This document shows positions 5,835 through 14,470 of a DNA stretch of 19,006 nucleotides, one piece after another. The stretch's first letter is position 1. Each line of letters opens with the position of its first letter. The notes beneath the pieces are model-generated. The model did not search any database and had not been told where the DNA came from. It saw only the letters and a list, made by a program, of their open reading frames with translations. The position numbers were made by a program, and so were the translations under genes. The stretch covers positions 1-19,006 of the forward strand of contig CAURMH010000031.1 in NCBI GenBank assembly GCA_963525745.1. Direction: 5' to 3'. The DNA is from CAURMH01 sp963525745 (GTDB taxonomy: Bacteria; Pseudomonadota; Gammaproteobacteria; Enterobacterales; Pasteurellaceae).

Positions 5835-6731
5835 ATGTTATCACGCGACTTTTTATTTTCCGGCAGTATCGTTGCGCTCATTACGCCAATGGATAATCAC
5901 GGTGAAGTCGATTTCGAAAACTTACAAAAATTGGTGGAATTTCATATTGCAGCCGGAACCGATGCTATTGTATCCGTCGGGACAACAGGTGAATCGGCAA
6001 CATTAAGCATTGATGAAAATGTGAAAGTCATTCAAAAGACCGTAGAATTTGCCAAAGGCCGCATTCCGGTTATCGCCGGAACGGGAGCGAATGCCACCAG
6101 CGAAGCTATTATGATGACAAAATTACTGAATAATTGCGGTGTAGCGGGATGTTTATCGGTCGTGCCTTATTACAATAAACCAACACAGGAAGGAATGTAT
6201 CAACATTTTAAAGCGATTGCGGAATGTACCGATATTCCACAAATTCTTTACAATGTGCCGGGGCGCACAGGAAGCGACATGAAGCCTGAAACCGTGGGGC
6301 GTTTGGCTCGAATTAAAAATATCGTCGGCATCAAAGAAGCCACAGGTGATGTGAACCGAGTTCAACAAATTAAACAATTGGCGGGCGACGGATTTATCTT
6401 TTTAAGCGGCGATGATGCAACCGCTTTGGAATCCATGAAATTAGGCGGCCAAGGGGTTATATCTGTCACCAATAATCTTGCCGCCAAAGACATGGCAGAT
6501 ATGTGCCGTTATGCGTTAAACGGTGATTTTGCTAATGCAGAGAGAATCAATCGACGCTTAATGGCGTTGCATCAAGATCTCTTCATCGAATCAAATCCTA
6601 TACCGGTGAAATGGGCAGCCTATCGATTAGGTTTAATTAAATATCCGAACTTACGTTTGCCCCTAACCGTCTTAAGCGAATCTGCTCAACTAAAAGTGGA
6701 TACAGCGCTGAAAACAGCCGGCTTATTATAA
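5835..6731 (+). CDS. dapA: DapA, 4-hydroxy-tetrahydrodipicolinate synthase
   Basis: Condenses pyruvate with aspartate semialdehyde, the first committed step of the diaminopimelate/lysine pathway that also feeds peptidoglycan. The product is 298 residues, a few longer at the N-terminus than the E. coli enzyme. ATG 5835 has a strong GGAGG (5826-5830) upstream. The TIM-barrel lyase residues are visible: Thr50/Thr51 in VSVGTTGESAT, Tyr139 in QILYNVPGRTG with Arg144, and the Schiff-base Lys167 in VGIKEATG. The final LKTAGLL is typical. It is transcribed away from bcp and followed by a hairpin and then bamC, a pairing (dapA-bamC/nlpB) that is widely conserved in gammaproteobacteria. Confidence 0.97.
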   Translation: MLSRDFLFSGSIVALITPMDNHGEVDFENLQKLVEFHIAAGTDAIVSVGTTGESATLSIDENVKVIQKTVEFAKGRIPVIAGTGANATSEAIMMTKLLNNCGVAGCLSVVPYYNKPTQEGMYQHFKAIAECTDIPQILYNVPGRTGSDMKPETVGRLARIKNIVGIKEATGDVNRVQQIKQLAGDGFIFLSGDDATALESMKLGGQGVISVTNNLAAKDMADMCRYALNGDFANAERINRRLMALHQDLFIESNPIPVKWAAYRLGLIKYPNLRLPLTVLSESAQLKVDTALKTAGLL

Positions 6732-6738
6732 TATGACT

Positions 6739-6770
6739 AAGTTTAAGGGCTTGTCATAAACCTTAAACTT
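6739..6770 (+). terminator. Hairpin between dapA and bamC
   Basis: AAGTTTAAGG (6739-6748) pairs perfectly with CCTTAAACTT (6761-6770) across a 12-base loop, followed by TTCAAATTTT. The stem is AT-rich and the T-run broken, so it may be only a partial terminator that lets some transcription into bamC. Confidence 0.5.
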
Positions 6771-6829
6771 TTCAAATTTTATTTTGTCAAAGAGCGGTCA
6801 TTTTAGCTTTAATTTTAAAAGGATTTATC

Positions 6830-7831
6830 ATGAAAAAGGTTGTCAGCTTTATTTCTATCGGCTTATTAGCGGCCTGCTCGGCAAGCCCCGAACAATTACA
6901 ATCCGCTAACGACAGTTACCAAAAATCAGACGCTTCATTGCCGACTTTTGCGCCATTATCCGGCGGTGGTGTCAACTTACCTCAAGCCGATGACACTTAT
7001 GCTTTGCCTGCGGTGCGGATTGCTAAAGGTGCTCAGGTTGATATTCGCCCGCCGACAATTCCATTAGCCATTATTAACCATTCATTCACCCGATTTGACG
7101 GCGAGCGGGCGATCATTGTCTATCCTGAGCAACAAGCCTCCATATATAATCTGCAGCAAATCCGGCGGTTATTAAAAGAAGAAGGCATTGGTGTCGAGAT
7201 TAACGGTGCAACCTTAATTTCCGATTGGGCGCCGCTTGATCGTCTTGATGAATCCGAAAACACACAAATTCGTTATCAGGTGGAGCATATTCATGCGCAA
7301 GGCTCTAGTGCACTTGCCGTATCGGTATCACAAATGCGTCGCGACGGTATTCTTTTTACCCCAACGTTGGCCGAAAAACAACGTTATGCCTCTACACGCC
7401 TAAATCGTTTCGTCTCTTCATTGACCGGCGCATACAATCAACAAATACAAGCGTTGGAAAATCAAAATACGGGACCAATATCATCCGCGTTAGGTCGAGA
7501 TATGAACGGACGAGCAGCATTAGTACTCAATGCGTCCTTTAACCGCGCGTGGGAAAAATTAGGTACGGTTTTACCAAAAGTCGGATTCAATATTGAAGAA
7601 GAGACTGTCGGCCGCGGACAGCGCGAATTAAAATATTCTGAATTAGATAAAGGCGAGTGGTCAGCTTTCGGAATTAATCGTCCGCAGTTGGATAACGGCA
7701 CATATTATATGCAACTCTCTACATTAGGTAGTCAAAGCAGCATCGTAATTACCGATGAAGATGGCAAGACATTGCCAAACGAGGAAATTAATGCCATTTA
7801 CCAAGCACTAAGCTATTTTCTGGCTAAATAA
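6830..7831 (+). CDS. bamC: BamC (NlpB), outer-membrane assembly lipoprotein
   Basis: A lipoprotein subunit of the BAM complex that inserts beta-barrel proteins into the outer membrane. The product is 333 residues. The signal sequence MKKVVSFISIGLLAAC ends in a lipobox with lipidated Cys16. After it comes a long unstructured region (to about 75) that in E. coli BamC lies along BamD, containing LPQADDTYALPAVRIAKG and IRPPTIPLAIINHS. Two helix-grip domains follow, the second containing NASFNRAWEKLGTVLPKVGF. AAGGAT is placed 7 bases before the ATG. Position after dapA supports the call. Sequence divergence from E. coli is large, as expected for this family. Confidence 0.93.
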   Translation: MKKVVSFISIGLLAACSASPEQLQSANDSYQKSDASLPTFAPLSGGGVNLPQADDTYALPAVRIAKGAQVDIRPPTIPLAIINHSFTRFDGERAIIVYPEQQASIYNLQQIRRLLKEEGIGVEINGATLISDWAPLDRLDESENTQIRYQVEHIHAQGSSALAVSVSQMRRDGILFTPTLAEKQRYASTRLNRFVSSLTGAYNQQIQALENQNTGPISSALGRDMNGRAALVLNASFNRAWEKLGTVLPKVGFNIEEETVGRGQRELKYSELDKGEWSAFGINRPQLDNGTYYMQLSTLGSQSSIVITDEDGKTLPNEEINAIYQALSYFLAK

Positions 7832-7852
7832 CAATACTCTCTAAAATACTTA

Positions 7853-7904
7853 AAGTGCGGTCAAAAATTTGCTGTTTTAAAGCACATCGATTTTAACCGC
7901 ACTT
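7853..7904. terminator. Inverted uptake-signal terminator between bamC and dnaE
   Basis: AAGTGCGGT followed by CAAAA at 7853-7866 faces TTTTAACCGCACTT at 7891-7904. Nine-base perfect arms are extended by AAAA/TTTT around a loop of about 24 bases. bamC and dnaE converge here, and the symmetric structure can terminate both. Confidence 0.65.
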
Positions 7905-7917
7905 AGTTCCAATAAAG

Positions 7918-10900
7918 CTATTTAAATTCAAGCTCTGTCGCATTTTCACCGAGGAAATTAACCAAATCGGAAAGCATGTTATCCGTTGCTGTTACCGACC
8001 ACTGTATGCCTAATCGCAGCAATGCCCGACCTTTGGAACTATGGTAATACACGTTTATCGGCAAAGTTCCTCCCATTGCAGGTTGTAAAATTACTTTGAG
8101 TTGATTAATAAACGTCGGTGTAACTTGTTCTTCGGAAAGGCTGATAGCCAAGCTTTTGGCATAACGGGTGCGTGCTTCGTCCAACGTCATCATGTCGCGC
8201 ACAGACATTCTCAATCCTTGTGAAAAGTCATCAAAGCTGATTTGTCCCGAGACCACTACTACAGTATCTTTTTGCAATTTTTCGGCAAAATTTTCTAAAC
8301 TTTCACCGAATAAAGTCAGCTCTAGCCGGCCGGAACGATCATCAAGGGTCGCAATACCGAGGCGATTTCCTTTCTTTGTTGTAGCAAAACGGGTGCTGAC
8401 AAGCAATCCTGCAGCTGTGCTGATTTGCCCGCGTCGGTTTGGTGTTAGATCTTTTAATAAAGTCGGGCTATAATGAGAAAGCTCTTTAAGGTAGCGGGTT
8501 ACCGGATGGCTACTTAAATATAGACCTAAAGTTTCCCGCTCTCCGTCTAAAATTTGCTTTTCCGTATAGGGCGGCGTATTGGCATAGGCGTTTTCCACTT
8601 CTTCATGAGTTTCGGTTAACACGCCGAACATATCCGCCTGCCCGATGGCTTCATCTTTTGCGTGCTGATCGGATGCCCGTAGTGCATCTTCAAGATTTTT
8701 AGCCAGTGCGGCACGGTGGGGGCCCAGCTTGTCAAAGGCACCGGACATAATCAAGCTTTCAAAGGTGCGCCGATTAATTTTCTTTAAATCTACCCGAGCG
8801 CACAAATCGAACAAGTCTTTAAAAATCCCGCCGCTTTGGCGCGCTTGAATTAATGCTTCGATAGGGCCTTCTCCAACACCTTTAATGGCGCCGATACCAT
8901 AAACAATATCGCCATTTTCGTTCACACTAAAATGATGCTTTCCGACATTAATATCCGGCGGTGTGACCTTCAAGCCCATACGTAAACATTCATCATAAAG
9001 CCCTACGATTTTATCTGTGTTGTCCATTTCCGAGGTCATAACGGCGGCCATAAACTCAGCGGGATAATGGGCTTTCAGCCAAAGGGTTTGATAAGAAACT
9101 AAGGCGTAGGCGGCGGAATGGGATTTATTAAAACCATAGCCGGCAAATTTTTCTACTAAATCAAAAATTTTCATTGCTAATTCGCCGTCTACGCCATTTT
9201 TGATTGCGCCTTCCTCAAAAACGGAGCGCTGTTTGGCCATTTCTTCCGGTTTTTTCTTACCCATGGCACGGCGCAGCAAATCTGCCCCTCCCAATGTGTA
9301 ACCCGCTAACACCTGGGCAATTTGCATAACCTGTTCTTGATATAAAATAATGCCGTATGTCGGCTCTAAAATAGGCTTCAGGCTTTCATGTTGATAGGTC
9401 GCATCCGGATAGGACACTTCTTCCCGTCCATGTTTCCGATCGATAAAGTTATCCACCATACCCGATTGTAGCGGACCGGGGCGGAACAAAGCGACTAACG
9501 CGATAATATCTTCAAAGCAGTCCGGTTGTAAGCGTTTAATCAAATCCTTCATTCCGCGCGATTCCAATTGGAACACCGCTGTCGTTTCCGAGCGTTTTAA
9601 TAATTCAAAGGACGCCTGATCATCAAGCGGAATAGCCGCAATGTCAATCGGAGGCTGTCCTCCTTTTTCTAAGCGGGCGTTAATCATATCCAACGCCCAT
9701 TTAATAATGGTTAAGGTACGTAGACCCAAAAAGTCAAATTTGACCAAACCGGCATATTCAACATCATTTTTGTCGAAATGAGTAACAGGATGCTTTCCTT
9801 CGTTATCACAATACAAGGGCGCGAAATCCGTAATCAAGCCGGGCGAAATCACCACCCCGCCGGCGTGTTTACCGGCATTACGGGTTACGCCTTCTAGTTT
9901 ACGCGCCATATCAATCAACGCTTTAACTTCTTCATCGCCGTCGTATGCAGCCTGTAATTGCGGTTCGACTTCAAAGGCTTTTGCCAATGTCATGCCAGGA
10001 TCCGGAGGCACCAGTTTTGAAATGCGATCGACAAAACCGTAAGGGTGCCCCAATACGCGTCCGACATCGCGGATCACAGCTTTTGCCGCCATCGTACCGA
10101 ACGTAATAATTTGCGACACGGCGCCTCGCCCATAAGTTTCGGCAACGTGATCAATTACGCGATCCCGCCCGTCCATACAGAAATCCACATCAAAATCGGG
10201 CATAGAAACACGTTCCGGATTTAAGAAGCGTTCAAAAAGCAAATCAAATTCTAATGGATCCAAATCAGTGATTTTTAACGCATAAGCCACCAACGACCCC
10301 GCACCGGAACCTCGACCCGGACCAACGGGAATGTCGTTATCTTTTGACCATTGAATAAATTCCATCACAATTAAAAAATAGCCGGGGAACCCCATCTGAT
10401 TGATCACGTCTAGTTCAACTTGCAAACGCTGATCGTATTCTCCCCGCTTTTCCGACCGCACTTTTTCATCCGGAAAAAGGAAGCGCAAACGCTCTTCCAG
10501 CCCTTCTTTCGCCTTTTTAACCAAAAAATCTTCCGTACTTAACTCACCGGTCGGAAACTGCGGTAAAAAATATTGTCCCAATCGCAAAGTAACGCTACAA
10601 CGTTGAGCAACCAACACCGTATTTTCTAACGCGGCGGGAATATCGGCGAATAACCGACACATTTCTTCCTCACTGCGAAAATATTGCTGATTAGTATAAT
10701 GTTTTGGGCGCTTCGGATCGTCCAGCGTGTAACCGTCATGAATCGCTACGCGGATTTCATGCGCTTCAAAATCGTCAGGTTTTAAAAATACCACATCGTT
10801 GGTCGCGACTAAGGGCAATTTTTTTTCCTTCGCCAACTTTAATGCCGCTTGAATATAACGTTCTTCGTTAGGTTTACCCGTTCGGGCCAATGAAAGGTAA

Positions 10901-11397
10901 AAATGGTCGGCAAAAAATTCTTGGTAAAAACTGACCGCACTTTCAATTTCCGCCACATTCTCTTTCAGCAATTTCTTACCGACATCGCCTTGTGTTCCGC
11001 CCGATAAAATAATGACGCCCTCACGATGCTCAATAAGCCATTCCTGATCGATATAAGGCAAATCGACATAGCCCCGCTGATAAGCCTTGGAAAGCATCAG
11101 CGTAATATTTTTATAGCCATCGTTATTTTTTGCCAGCAACGTTAAGTCAAATAACTCATCTCCGCATAACACGCTTTTAACTTTCACGTCGGCACCAATA
11201 ATCGGCTTAATACCGGAGGCAAGGGTTTCGCTATAAAAACGCACGACACCGCAAAAATTGGTAAAATCGGTCAATGCCATCGCGACCATATTATTTTCCG
11301 CACAAGCCTTAACTAATGGCTTAATTTTAACGATACTGTCGATCATTGAAAAATCGGTATGGGTACGAAGATGAACAAAACGGGGCTGAGTTGACAT
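7918..11397 (-). CDS. dnaE: DnaE, DNA polymerase III alpha subunit
   Basis: The replicative polymerase catalytic subunit. The product is 1159 residues from ATG 11397 (MSTQPRFVHL), with AAGGATT upstream; the frame extends 7 codons further without support. Domains in order: PHP domain (about 1-280) opening with HLRTHTDFSMID, polymerase palm and fingers with the catalytic aspartates Asp401 and Asp403 in MPDFDVDFC and Asp555 in KFDFLGLRTL, GPGRGSGAGSLVAYAL in the nucleotide-binding region, the internal beta-clamp motif QADMF beginning at Gln920, and a C-terminal OB fold (about 975-1070) with RFATTKKGNRLGIATLDDRSG. These residue numbers coincide with those of the E. coli enzyme. Two uptake signals lie in the coding sequence (10455 and 10934). 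Intact and full length. Confidence 0.97.
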   Translation of the reverse strand: MSTQPRFVHLRTHTDFSMIDSIVKIKPLVKACAENNMVAMALTDFTNFCGVVRFYSETLASGIKPIIGADVKVKSVLCGDELFDLTLLAKNNDGYKNITLMLSKAYQRGYVDLPYIDQEWLIEHREGVIILSGGTQGDVGKKLLKENVAEIESAVSFYQEFFADHFYLSLARTGKPNEERYIQAALKLAKEKKLPLVATNDVVFLKPDDFEAHEIRVAIHDGYTLDDPKRPKHYTNQQYFRSEEEMCRLFADIPAALENTVLVAQRCSVTLRLGQYFLPQFPTGELSTEDFLVKKAKEGLEERLRFLFPDEKVRSEKRGEYDQRLQVELDVINQMGFPGYFLIVMEFIQWSKDNDIPVGPGRGSGAGSLVAYALKITDLDPLEFDLLFERFLNPERVSMPDFDVDFCMDGRDRVIDHVAETYGRGAVSQIITFGTMAAKAVIRDVGRVLGHPYGFVDRISKLVPPDPGMTLAKAFEVEPQLQAAYDGDEEVKALIDMARKLEGVTRNAGKHAGGVVISPGLITDFAPLYCDNEGKHPVTHFDKNDVEYAGLVKFDFLGLRTLTIIKWALDMINARLEKGGQPPIDIAAIPLDDQASFELLKRSETTAVFQLESRGMKDLIKRLQPDCFEDIIALVALFRPGPLQSGMVDNFIDRKHGREEVSYPDATYQHESLKPILEPTYGIILYQEQVMQIAQVLAGYTLGGADLLRRAMGKKKPEEMAKQRSVFEEGAIKNGVDGELAMKIFDLVEKFAGYGFNKSHSAAYALVSYQTLWLKAHYPAEFMAAVMTSEMDNTDKIVGLYDECLRMGLKVTPPDINVGKHHFSVNENGDIVYGIGAIKGVGEGPIEALIQARQSGGIFKDLFDLCARVDLKKINRRTFESLIMSGAFDKLGPHRAALAKNLEDALRASDQHAKDEAIGQADMFGVLTETHEEVENAYANTPPYTEKQILDGERETLGLYLSSHPVTRYLKELSHYSPTLLKDLTPNRRGQISTAAGLLVSTRFATTKKGNRLGIATLDDRSGRLELTLFGESLENFAEKLQKDTVVVVSGQISFDDFSQGLRMSVRDMMTLDEARTRYAKSLAISLSEEQVTPTFINQLKVILQPAMGGTLPINVYYHSSKGRALLRLGIQWSVTATDNMLSDLVNFLGENATELEFK

Positions 11398-11429
11398 TGA
11401 ACAATCCTTAAAAAACAAAAGTGCGGTCT

Positions 11430-11458
11430 ATTTTAACGAGATTTTTTTTACGGCTCAA
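11430..11458 (-). promoter_or_regulatory. Candidate dnaE promoter
   Basis: On the minus strand TTGAGC (11453-11458) and TAAAAT (11430-11435) are spaced by 17 bases. The start would fall near 11423, inside the uptake signal at 11419-11427, about 26 bases before the dnaE start codon. The gpt terminator just upstream means dnaE needs its own promoter. Confidence 0.5.
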
Positions 11459-11466
11459 TAAAGCAA

Positions 11467-11490
11467 AAATGCGAGGTCTCCCTCGCATTT
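11467..11490 (-). terminator. gpt terminator
   Basis: AAATGCGAGG (11467-11476) pairs perfectly with CCTCGCATTT (11481-11490) around a TCTC loop. It lies 12 bases after the gpt stop. On the minus strand the stem runs into ATTTTTGCTTT; on the plus strand it is followed by CCTTATTTTTT, so it may work both ways. Confidence 0.8.
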
Positions 11491-11502
11491 CCTTATTTTT
11501 TG

Positions 11503-11961
11503 TTACTTTCTCGCCAACGGTGGAACAAAGGTTAAACCTAAATCCCACGGCTGTTCAATCCATGTATTTTGCGGAATATCCAGCACATAATCGTCTACCA
11601 ACGGTGCCCCGGCCGGTTTAGCAAAAATCGTGACAAATTTAGCTTTTGGATACATTTCACGAATTGCTCGCGCCGTATTGCCGGTATCCACTAAATCATC
11701 CACGACAATCATTCCTTCGCCGTCACCTGCTGCACGATGCAGAACGTTTAACTGCCCCTGCTGGTCATGATCGTAACTGGCAATACAAACGGTTTCCACC
11801 AGACGCAAATTCAGCTCACGGGCTAACACCGCCGCCGGAAACAAGCCGCCGCGACTGACGGCAATAATTCCTTTCCATTGCGCAGCAGGCAATAGCCGTT
11901 CGGATAATTTACGTGCGTGCATATGAAACATATCCCACGTCACAACATATTTTTCGCTCAT
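11503..11961 (-). CDS. gpt: Gpt, xanthine-guanine phosphoribosyltransferase
   Basis: Purine salvage enzyme that transfers phosphoribosyl from PRPP to xanthine, guanine or hypoxanthine. The product is 152 residues, the same length as E. coli Gpt. The PRPP-binding loop MIVVDDLVDTGNTA carries Asp88 and Asp89. Arg37 lies in VSRGGLFPA, and the base-binding tryptophan (about 134) lies in TWIEQPWDLGLTFVPPL. It is peripherally membrane-associated in E. coli. Transcribed away from pepD, with a short shared intergenic region of 124 bases. Its own terminator separates it from dnaE. Confidence 0.96.
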   Translation of the reverse strand: MSEKYVVTWDMFHMHARKLSERLLPAAQWKGIIAVSRGGLFPAAVLARELNLRLVETVCIASYDHDQQGQLNVLHRAAGDGEGMIVVDDLVDTGNTARAIREMYPKAKFVTIFAKPAGAPLVDDYVLDIPQNTWIEQPWDLGLTFVPPLARK

Positions 11962-12085
11962 AGCAATTCCCTAGAATTTATCGGTCAATAAAAATGCCGT
12001 AAGGATAACCTGAAACCCACATTTATGCTATGCTTTCCTAAATTTTTTATGCATTCCTCAATGTTTTAAACAAAAAGGAGAAAAT

Positions 12086-13555
12086 ATGACCGCACTTTCA
12101 ACATTACAGCCCCCATTGCTATGGCAATGGTTTGAACGTATCTGCGCCGTCCCGCACCCATCCGGCCACGAAGAGGCCCTGGCACAGTTAATAGTGAATT
12201 GGGCGAAATCACAGCGTTTATGGGTGGAACGCGACGAAGTGGGCAATATTTTGATTCGCAAACCGGCGACATGCGGCATGGAAGATAACAAACCGGTTAT
12301 TTTACAAGCTCATCTGGATATGGTTCCGCAGGCAAATGAAGGTATACCGCATGATTTCATTCACGATCCGATTCAACCTTACGTTGAGCAGGCATGGGTC
12401 ACGGCAAAAGGGACGACGCTTGGAGCCGATAACGGTATCGGCATGGCTTCTGCGCTGGCTGTACTGGAAAGCCGTCATCTTGCACATCCGCCGCTTGAAG
12501 TCTTGCTGACAATGACGGAGGAAACCGGCATGGTCGGCGCAATCGGCTTGCGTCCGAATTGGTTACAGGGCGAAATTTTAATCAATACGGATACGGAAGA
12601 ATTTGGTGAAATTTATATCGGTTGTGCAGGCGGCGAAAATGCAAATTTAACCTTCCCGATTCAACGACAAGTCAACACCTTTTCCCACAGTATGCAACTC
12701 AACCTCAAAGGACTATGCGGCGGCCATTCGGGTTGTGATATCCACACCGGACGTGGCAATGCAATTAAGTTGCTCGCCCGTTTTTTAACCGAGCTTCAAC
12801 AAAATTTGAACATTGATTTCAGTTTAAATACCCTCTACGGCGGCTCTGTACGCAATGCTATTCCGCGCGAAGCAACCGCCATCATCAGCTTTAACGGCAG
12901 CCCGGATGCATTACAAAGTGCGGTCGACAATTTTGCCGTTTTATTGCGGCAGGAATTTTTATTAAGCGAACCAAATTTACACTTTATCTGTCACATGCTT
13001 GAAAAACCGCATGATGTTTTTACGCCGCAAGCCGCCAAACGGCTTATCTACGCACTGAACCTTCTGCCGAACGGCGTCATTCGTTACAGCGAAGTGATTA
13101 ATGATGTGGTGGAAACTTCCTTAAATATCGGCGTATTGACAACAGAACAGGCGCAGGTTTGCGGCACAATTTTAATCCGCTCATTAATCGACAGCGGCAA
13201 AATGTACGCTGGAAACCTACTCAGTTCCCTCGCGGCGCTAACCGATGGTAAAGTAGAATTTTCCGATTCTTATCCGGGCTGGCAACCGATATACGAGACC
13301 GAAATTTTAGCGCTTGCGCAAAAAATCTATACAGAACAATTCCGACAAGATGCAAAAATTAAAGTCATCCATGCAGGCCTAGAATGCGGCTTATTAAAGA
13401 AAAACTACCCGAATGTAGAAATGATTTCAATTGGACCGACCATTCGTGATGCTCATTCCCCCGATGAAAAAGTTAACATCGCTTCCGTACAGGCGTATTG
13501 GCATTTCCTGACCGAAATTTTGGCAAAAATTCCACCGAAATCGACCGCACTTTGA
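12086..13555 (+). CDS. pepD: PepD, aminoacyl-histidine dipeptidase
   Basis: A cytoplasmic M20-family zinc dipeptidase that cleaves Xaa-His and many other dipeptides. The product is 489 residues. AAAAAGGAG precedes ATG 12086. Metal and catalytic residues are visible: His76 and Asp78 in ILQAHLDMVP, bridging Asp115 in LGADNGIGMA, Glu145/Glu146 in TMTEETGMVG, Asp169 in INTDTEEFGE, and the late histidine in DAHSPDEKVN. The lid domain lies between about 205 and 390 (GGHSGCDIHTGRGNAIKLL at its start). Both ends of the gene are written by uptake signals: codons 1-5 (MTALS) and the last codons (STAL plus stop). A third uptake signal is internal at 12916. Confidence 0.96.
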   Translation: MTALSTLQPPLLWQWFERICAVPHPSGHEEALAQLIVNWAKSQRLWVERDEVGNILIRKPATCGMEDNKPVILQAHLDMVPQANEGIPHDFIHDPIQPYVEQAWVTAKGTTLGADNGIGMASALAVLESRHLAHPPLEVLLTMTEETGMVGAIGLRPNWLQGEILINTDTEEFGEIYIGCAGGENANLTFPIQRQVNTFSHSMQLNLKGLCGGHSGCDIHTGRGNAIKLLARFLTELQQNLNIDFSLNTLYGGSVRNAIPREATAIISFNGSPDALQSAVDNFAVLLRQEFLLSEPNLHFICHMLEKPHDVFTPQAAKRLIYALNLLPNGVIRYSEVINDVVETSLNIGVLTTEQAQVCGTILIRSLIDSGKMYAGNLLSSLAALTDGKVEFSDSYPGWQPIYETEILALAQKIYTEQFRQDAKIKVIHAGLECGLLKKNYPNVEMISIGPTIRDAHSPDEKVNIASVQAYWHFLTEILAKIPPKSTAL

Positions 13556-13660
13556 TCTGTAAACAAACACGCATTCAGAAGCAGAATAACCAAAGGGTGT
13601 ACACGGGCGTTTACGAATAGCCTTGGGAGTCATCGTAGACAAAATGGTTGAACAGCTGTA

Positions 13661-13691
13661 GGTTAAGGCCTTATAACACAAGGCTTTAACC
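13661..13691. terminator. Hairpin between pepD and the nitroreductase gene
   Basis: GGTTAAGGCCTT (13661-13672) pairs with AAGGCTTTAACC (13680-13691) along 12 bases with one G-T wobble and a 7-base loop. CACTTTTAA follows on the plus strand. The two genes converge here. The T-runs are short, so this is a moderate terminator. The 188-base gap otherwise shows nothing I can assign. Confidence 0.5.
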
Positions 13692-13743
13692 CACTTTTAA
13701 AACTGCCTGATACGCCTACTCTTATGTGCTAGTTTTTTAATAT

Positions 13744-14406
13744 CTATTTGATCCAACTAACAATTTCCTGGATAGGTTTACGTGATTTTTTAGTAATATC
13801 TTTAATTCGATAGCCAAAAGTCACGCCAACCGAGACACCATATTCCATTGGGTCGTAGGTGCCGGTTTGCTCCAGTACGTTATTCATTTTTTCATAATTA
13901 AACCCTTCAATCGGACAGGAATCTATTCCTATCATAGCCGCCCCCGTCATCATATTGGCTAATGCGATATAAGTTTGCTTGCTAGTCCAATCAAATAATG
14001 CACGTTCATCGTTAGCAATTTTCATATCATTTTCTTGAAAAGCGCGATAACGTGCTAAAGCGGCTTGTAATTGTTCGCCGGAATAGCCACGGCGTTTAGC
14101 TATTTCAAGAAAAAATTGCGTATCAAAGCGAGCATGTTTCTTAGCTAAAATGATGACCAAATGACTGCAATCATCTAATTGACTTGCCATTCCCCAGCTA
14201 AAAGGCTTCAATTTTTCGCGTAGTTCCGCATTTTGGATAACTAAGAATTTCCACGGTTCGGATCCGACAGAACTTGGCGATAGACGACCAAGTTCTAAAA
14301 TAAAATTAAAATCTTCGTCAGTAATTTTGCGCGTAGGATCATAATATCGAACGGCAGAACGATAATTAAACGCAGTGAGTACCTGATCTTTTGTAAATGT
14401 TTCCAT
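13744..14406 (-). CDS. NAD(P)H-dependent nitroreductase-family oxidoreductase
   Basis: FMN flavoprotein of the NfsB/FRase I family. The product is 220 residues, with AAGGAG 7 bases before ATG 14406. The family pattern is clear: FNYRSAVRYYD at 13-23 binds FMN phosphate, LGRLSPSSVGSEPWKFLVI at about 39-57 is the FMN/substrate loop, LANMMTGAAMIGIDSCPIEG at about 150 lines the dimer interface, and VSVGVTFGYR near the end is the usual closing strand. It resembles H. influenzae HI_1278-type proteins. Physiological substrate is unknown; quinones and nitro compounds are reduced by relatives. It follows xerC by 64 bases on the same strand and may share its transcript. Confidence 0.88.
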   Translation of the reverse strand: METFTKDQVLTAFNYRSAVRYYDPTRKITDEDFNFILELGRLSPSSVGSEPWKFLVIQNAELREKLKPFSWGMASQLDDCSHLVIILAKKHARFDTQFFLEIAKRRGYSGEQLQAALARYRAFQENDMKIANDERALFDWTSKQTYIALANMMTGAAMIGIDSCPIEGFNYEKMNNVLEQTGTYDPMEYGVSVGVTFGYRIKDITKKSRKPIQEIVSWIK

Positions 14407-14470
14407 GAGTTTCTCCTTAGCTAAAATGTAATGGATTTAATATGATAAATTTATAGTGAATTTGACGTAC

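Noticed and set aside
12058..12487. Minus-strand open frames over the start of pepD
   Set aside because: Shadows of a well-supported plus-strand gene with all catalytic motifs.
13556..13743. Possible small gene between pepD and the nitroreductase gene
   Set aside because: Frames are short, cross the terminator hairpin, and show no ribosome site or known motif.
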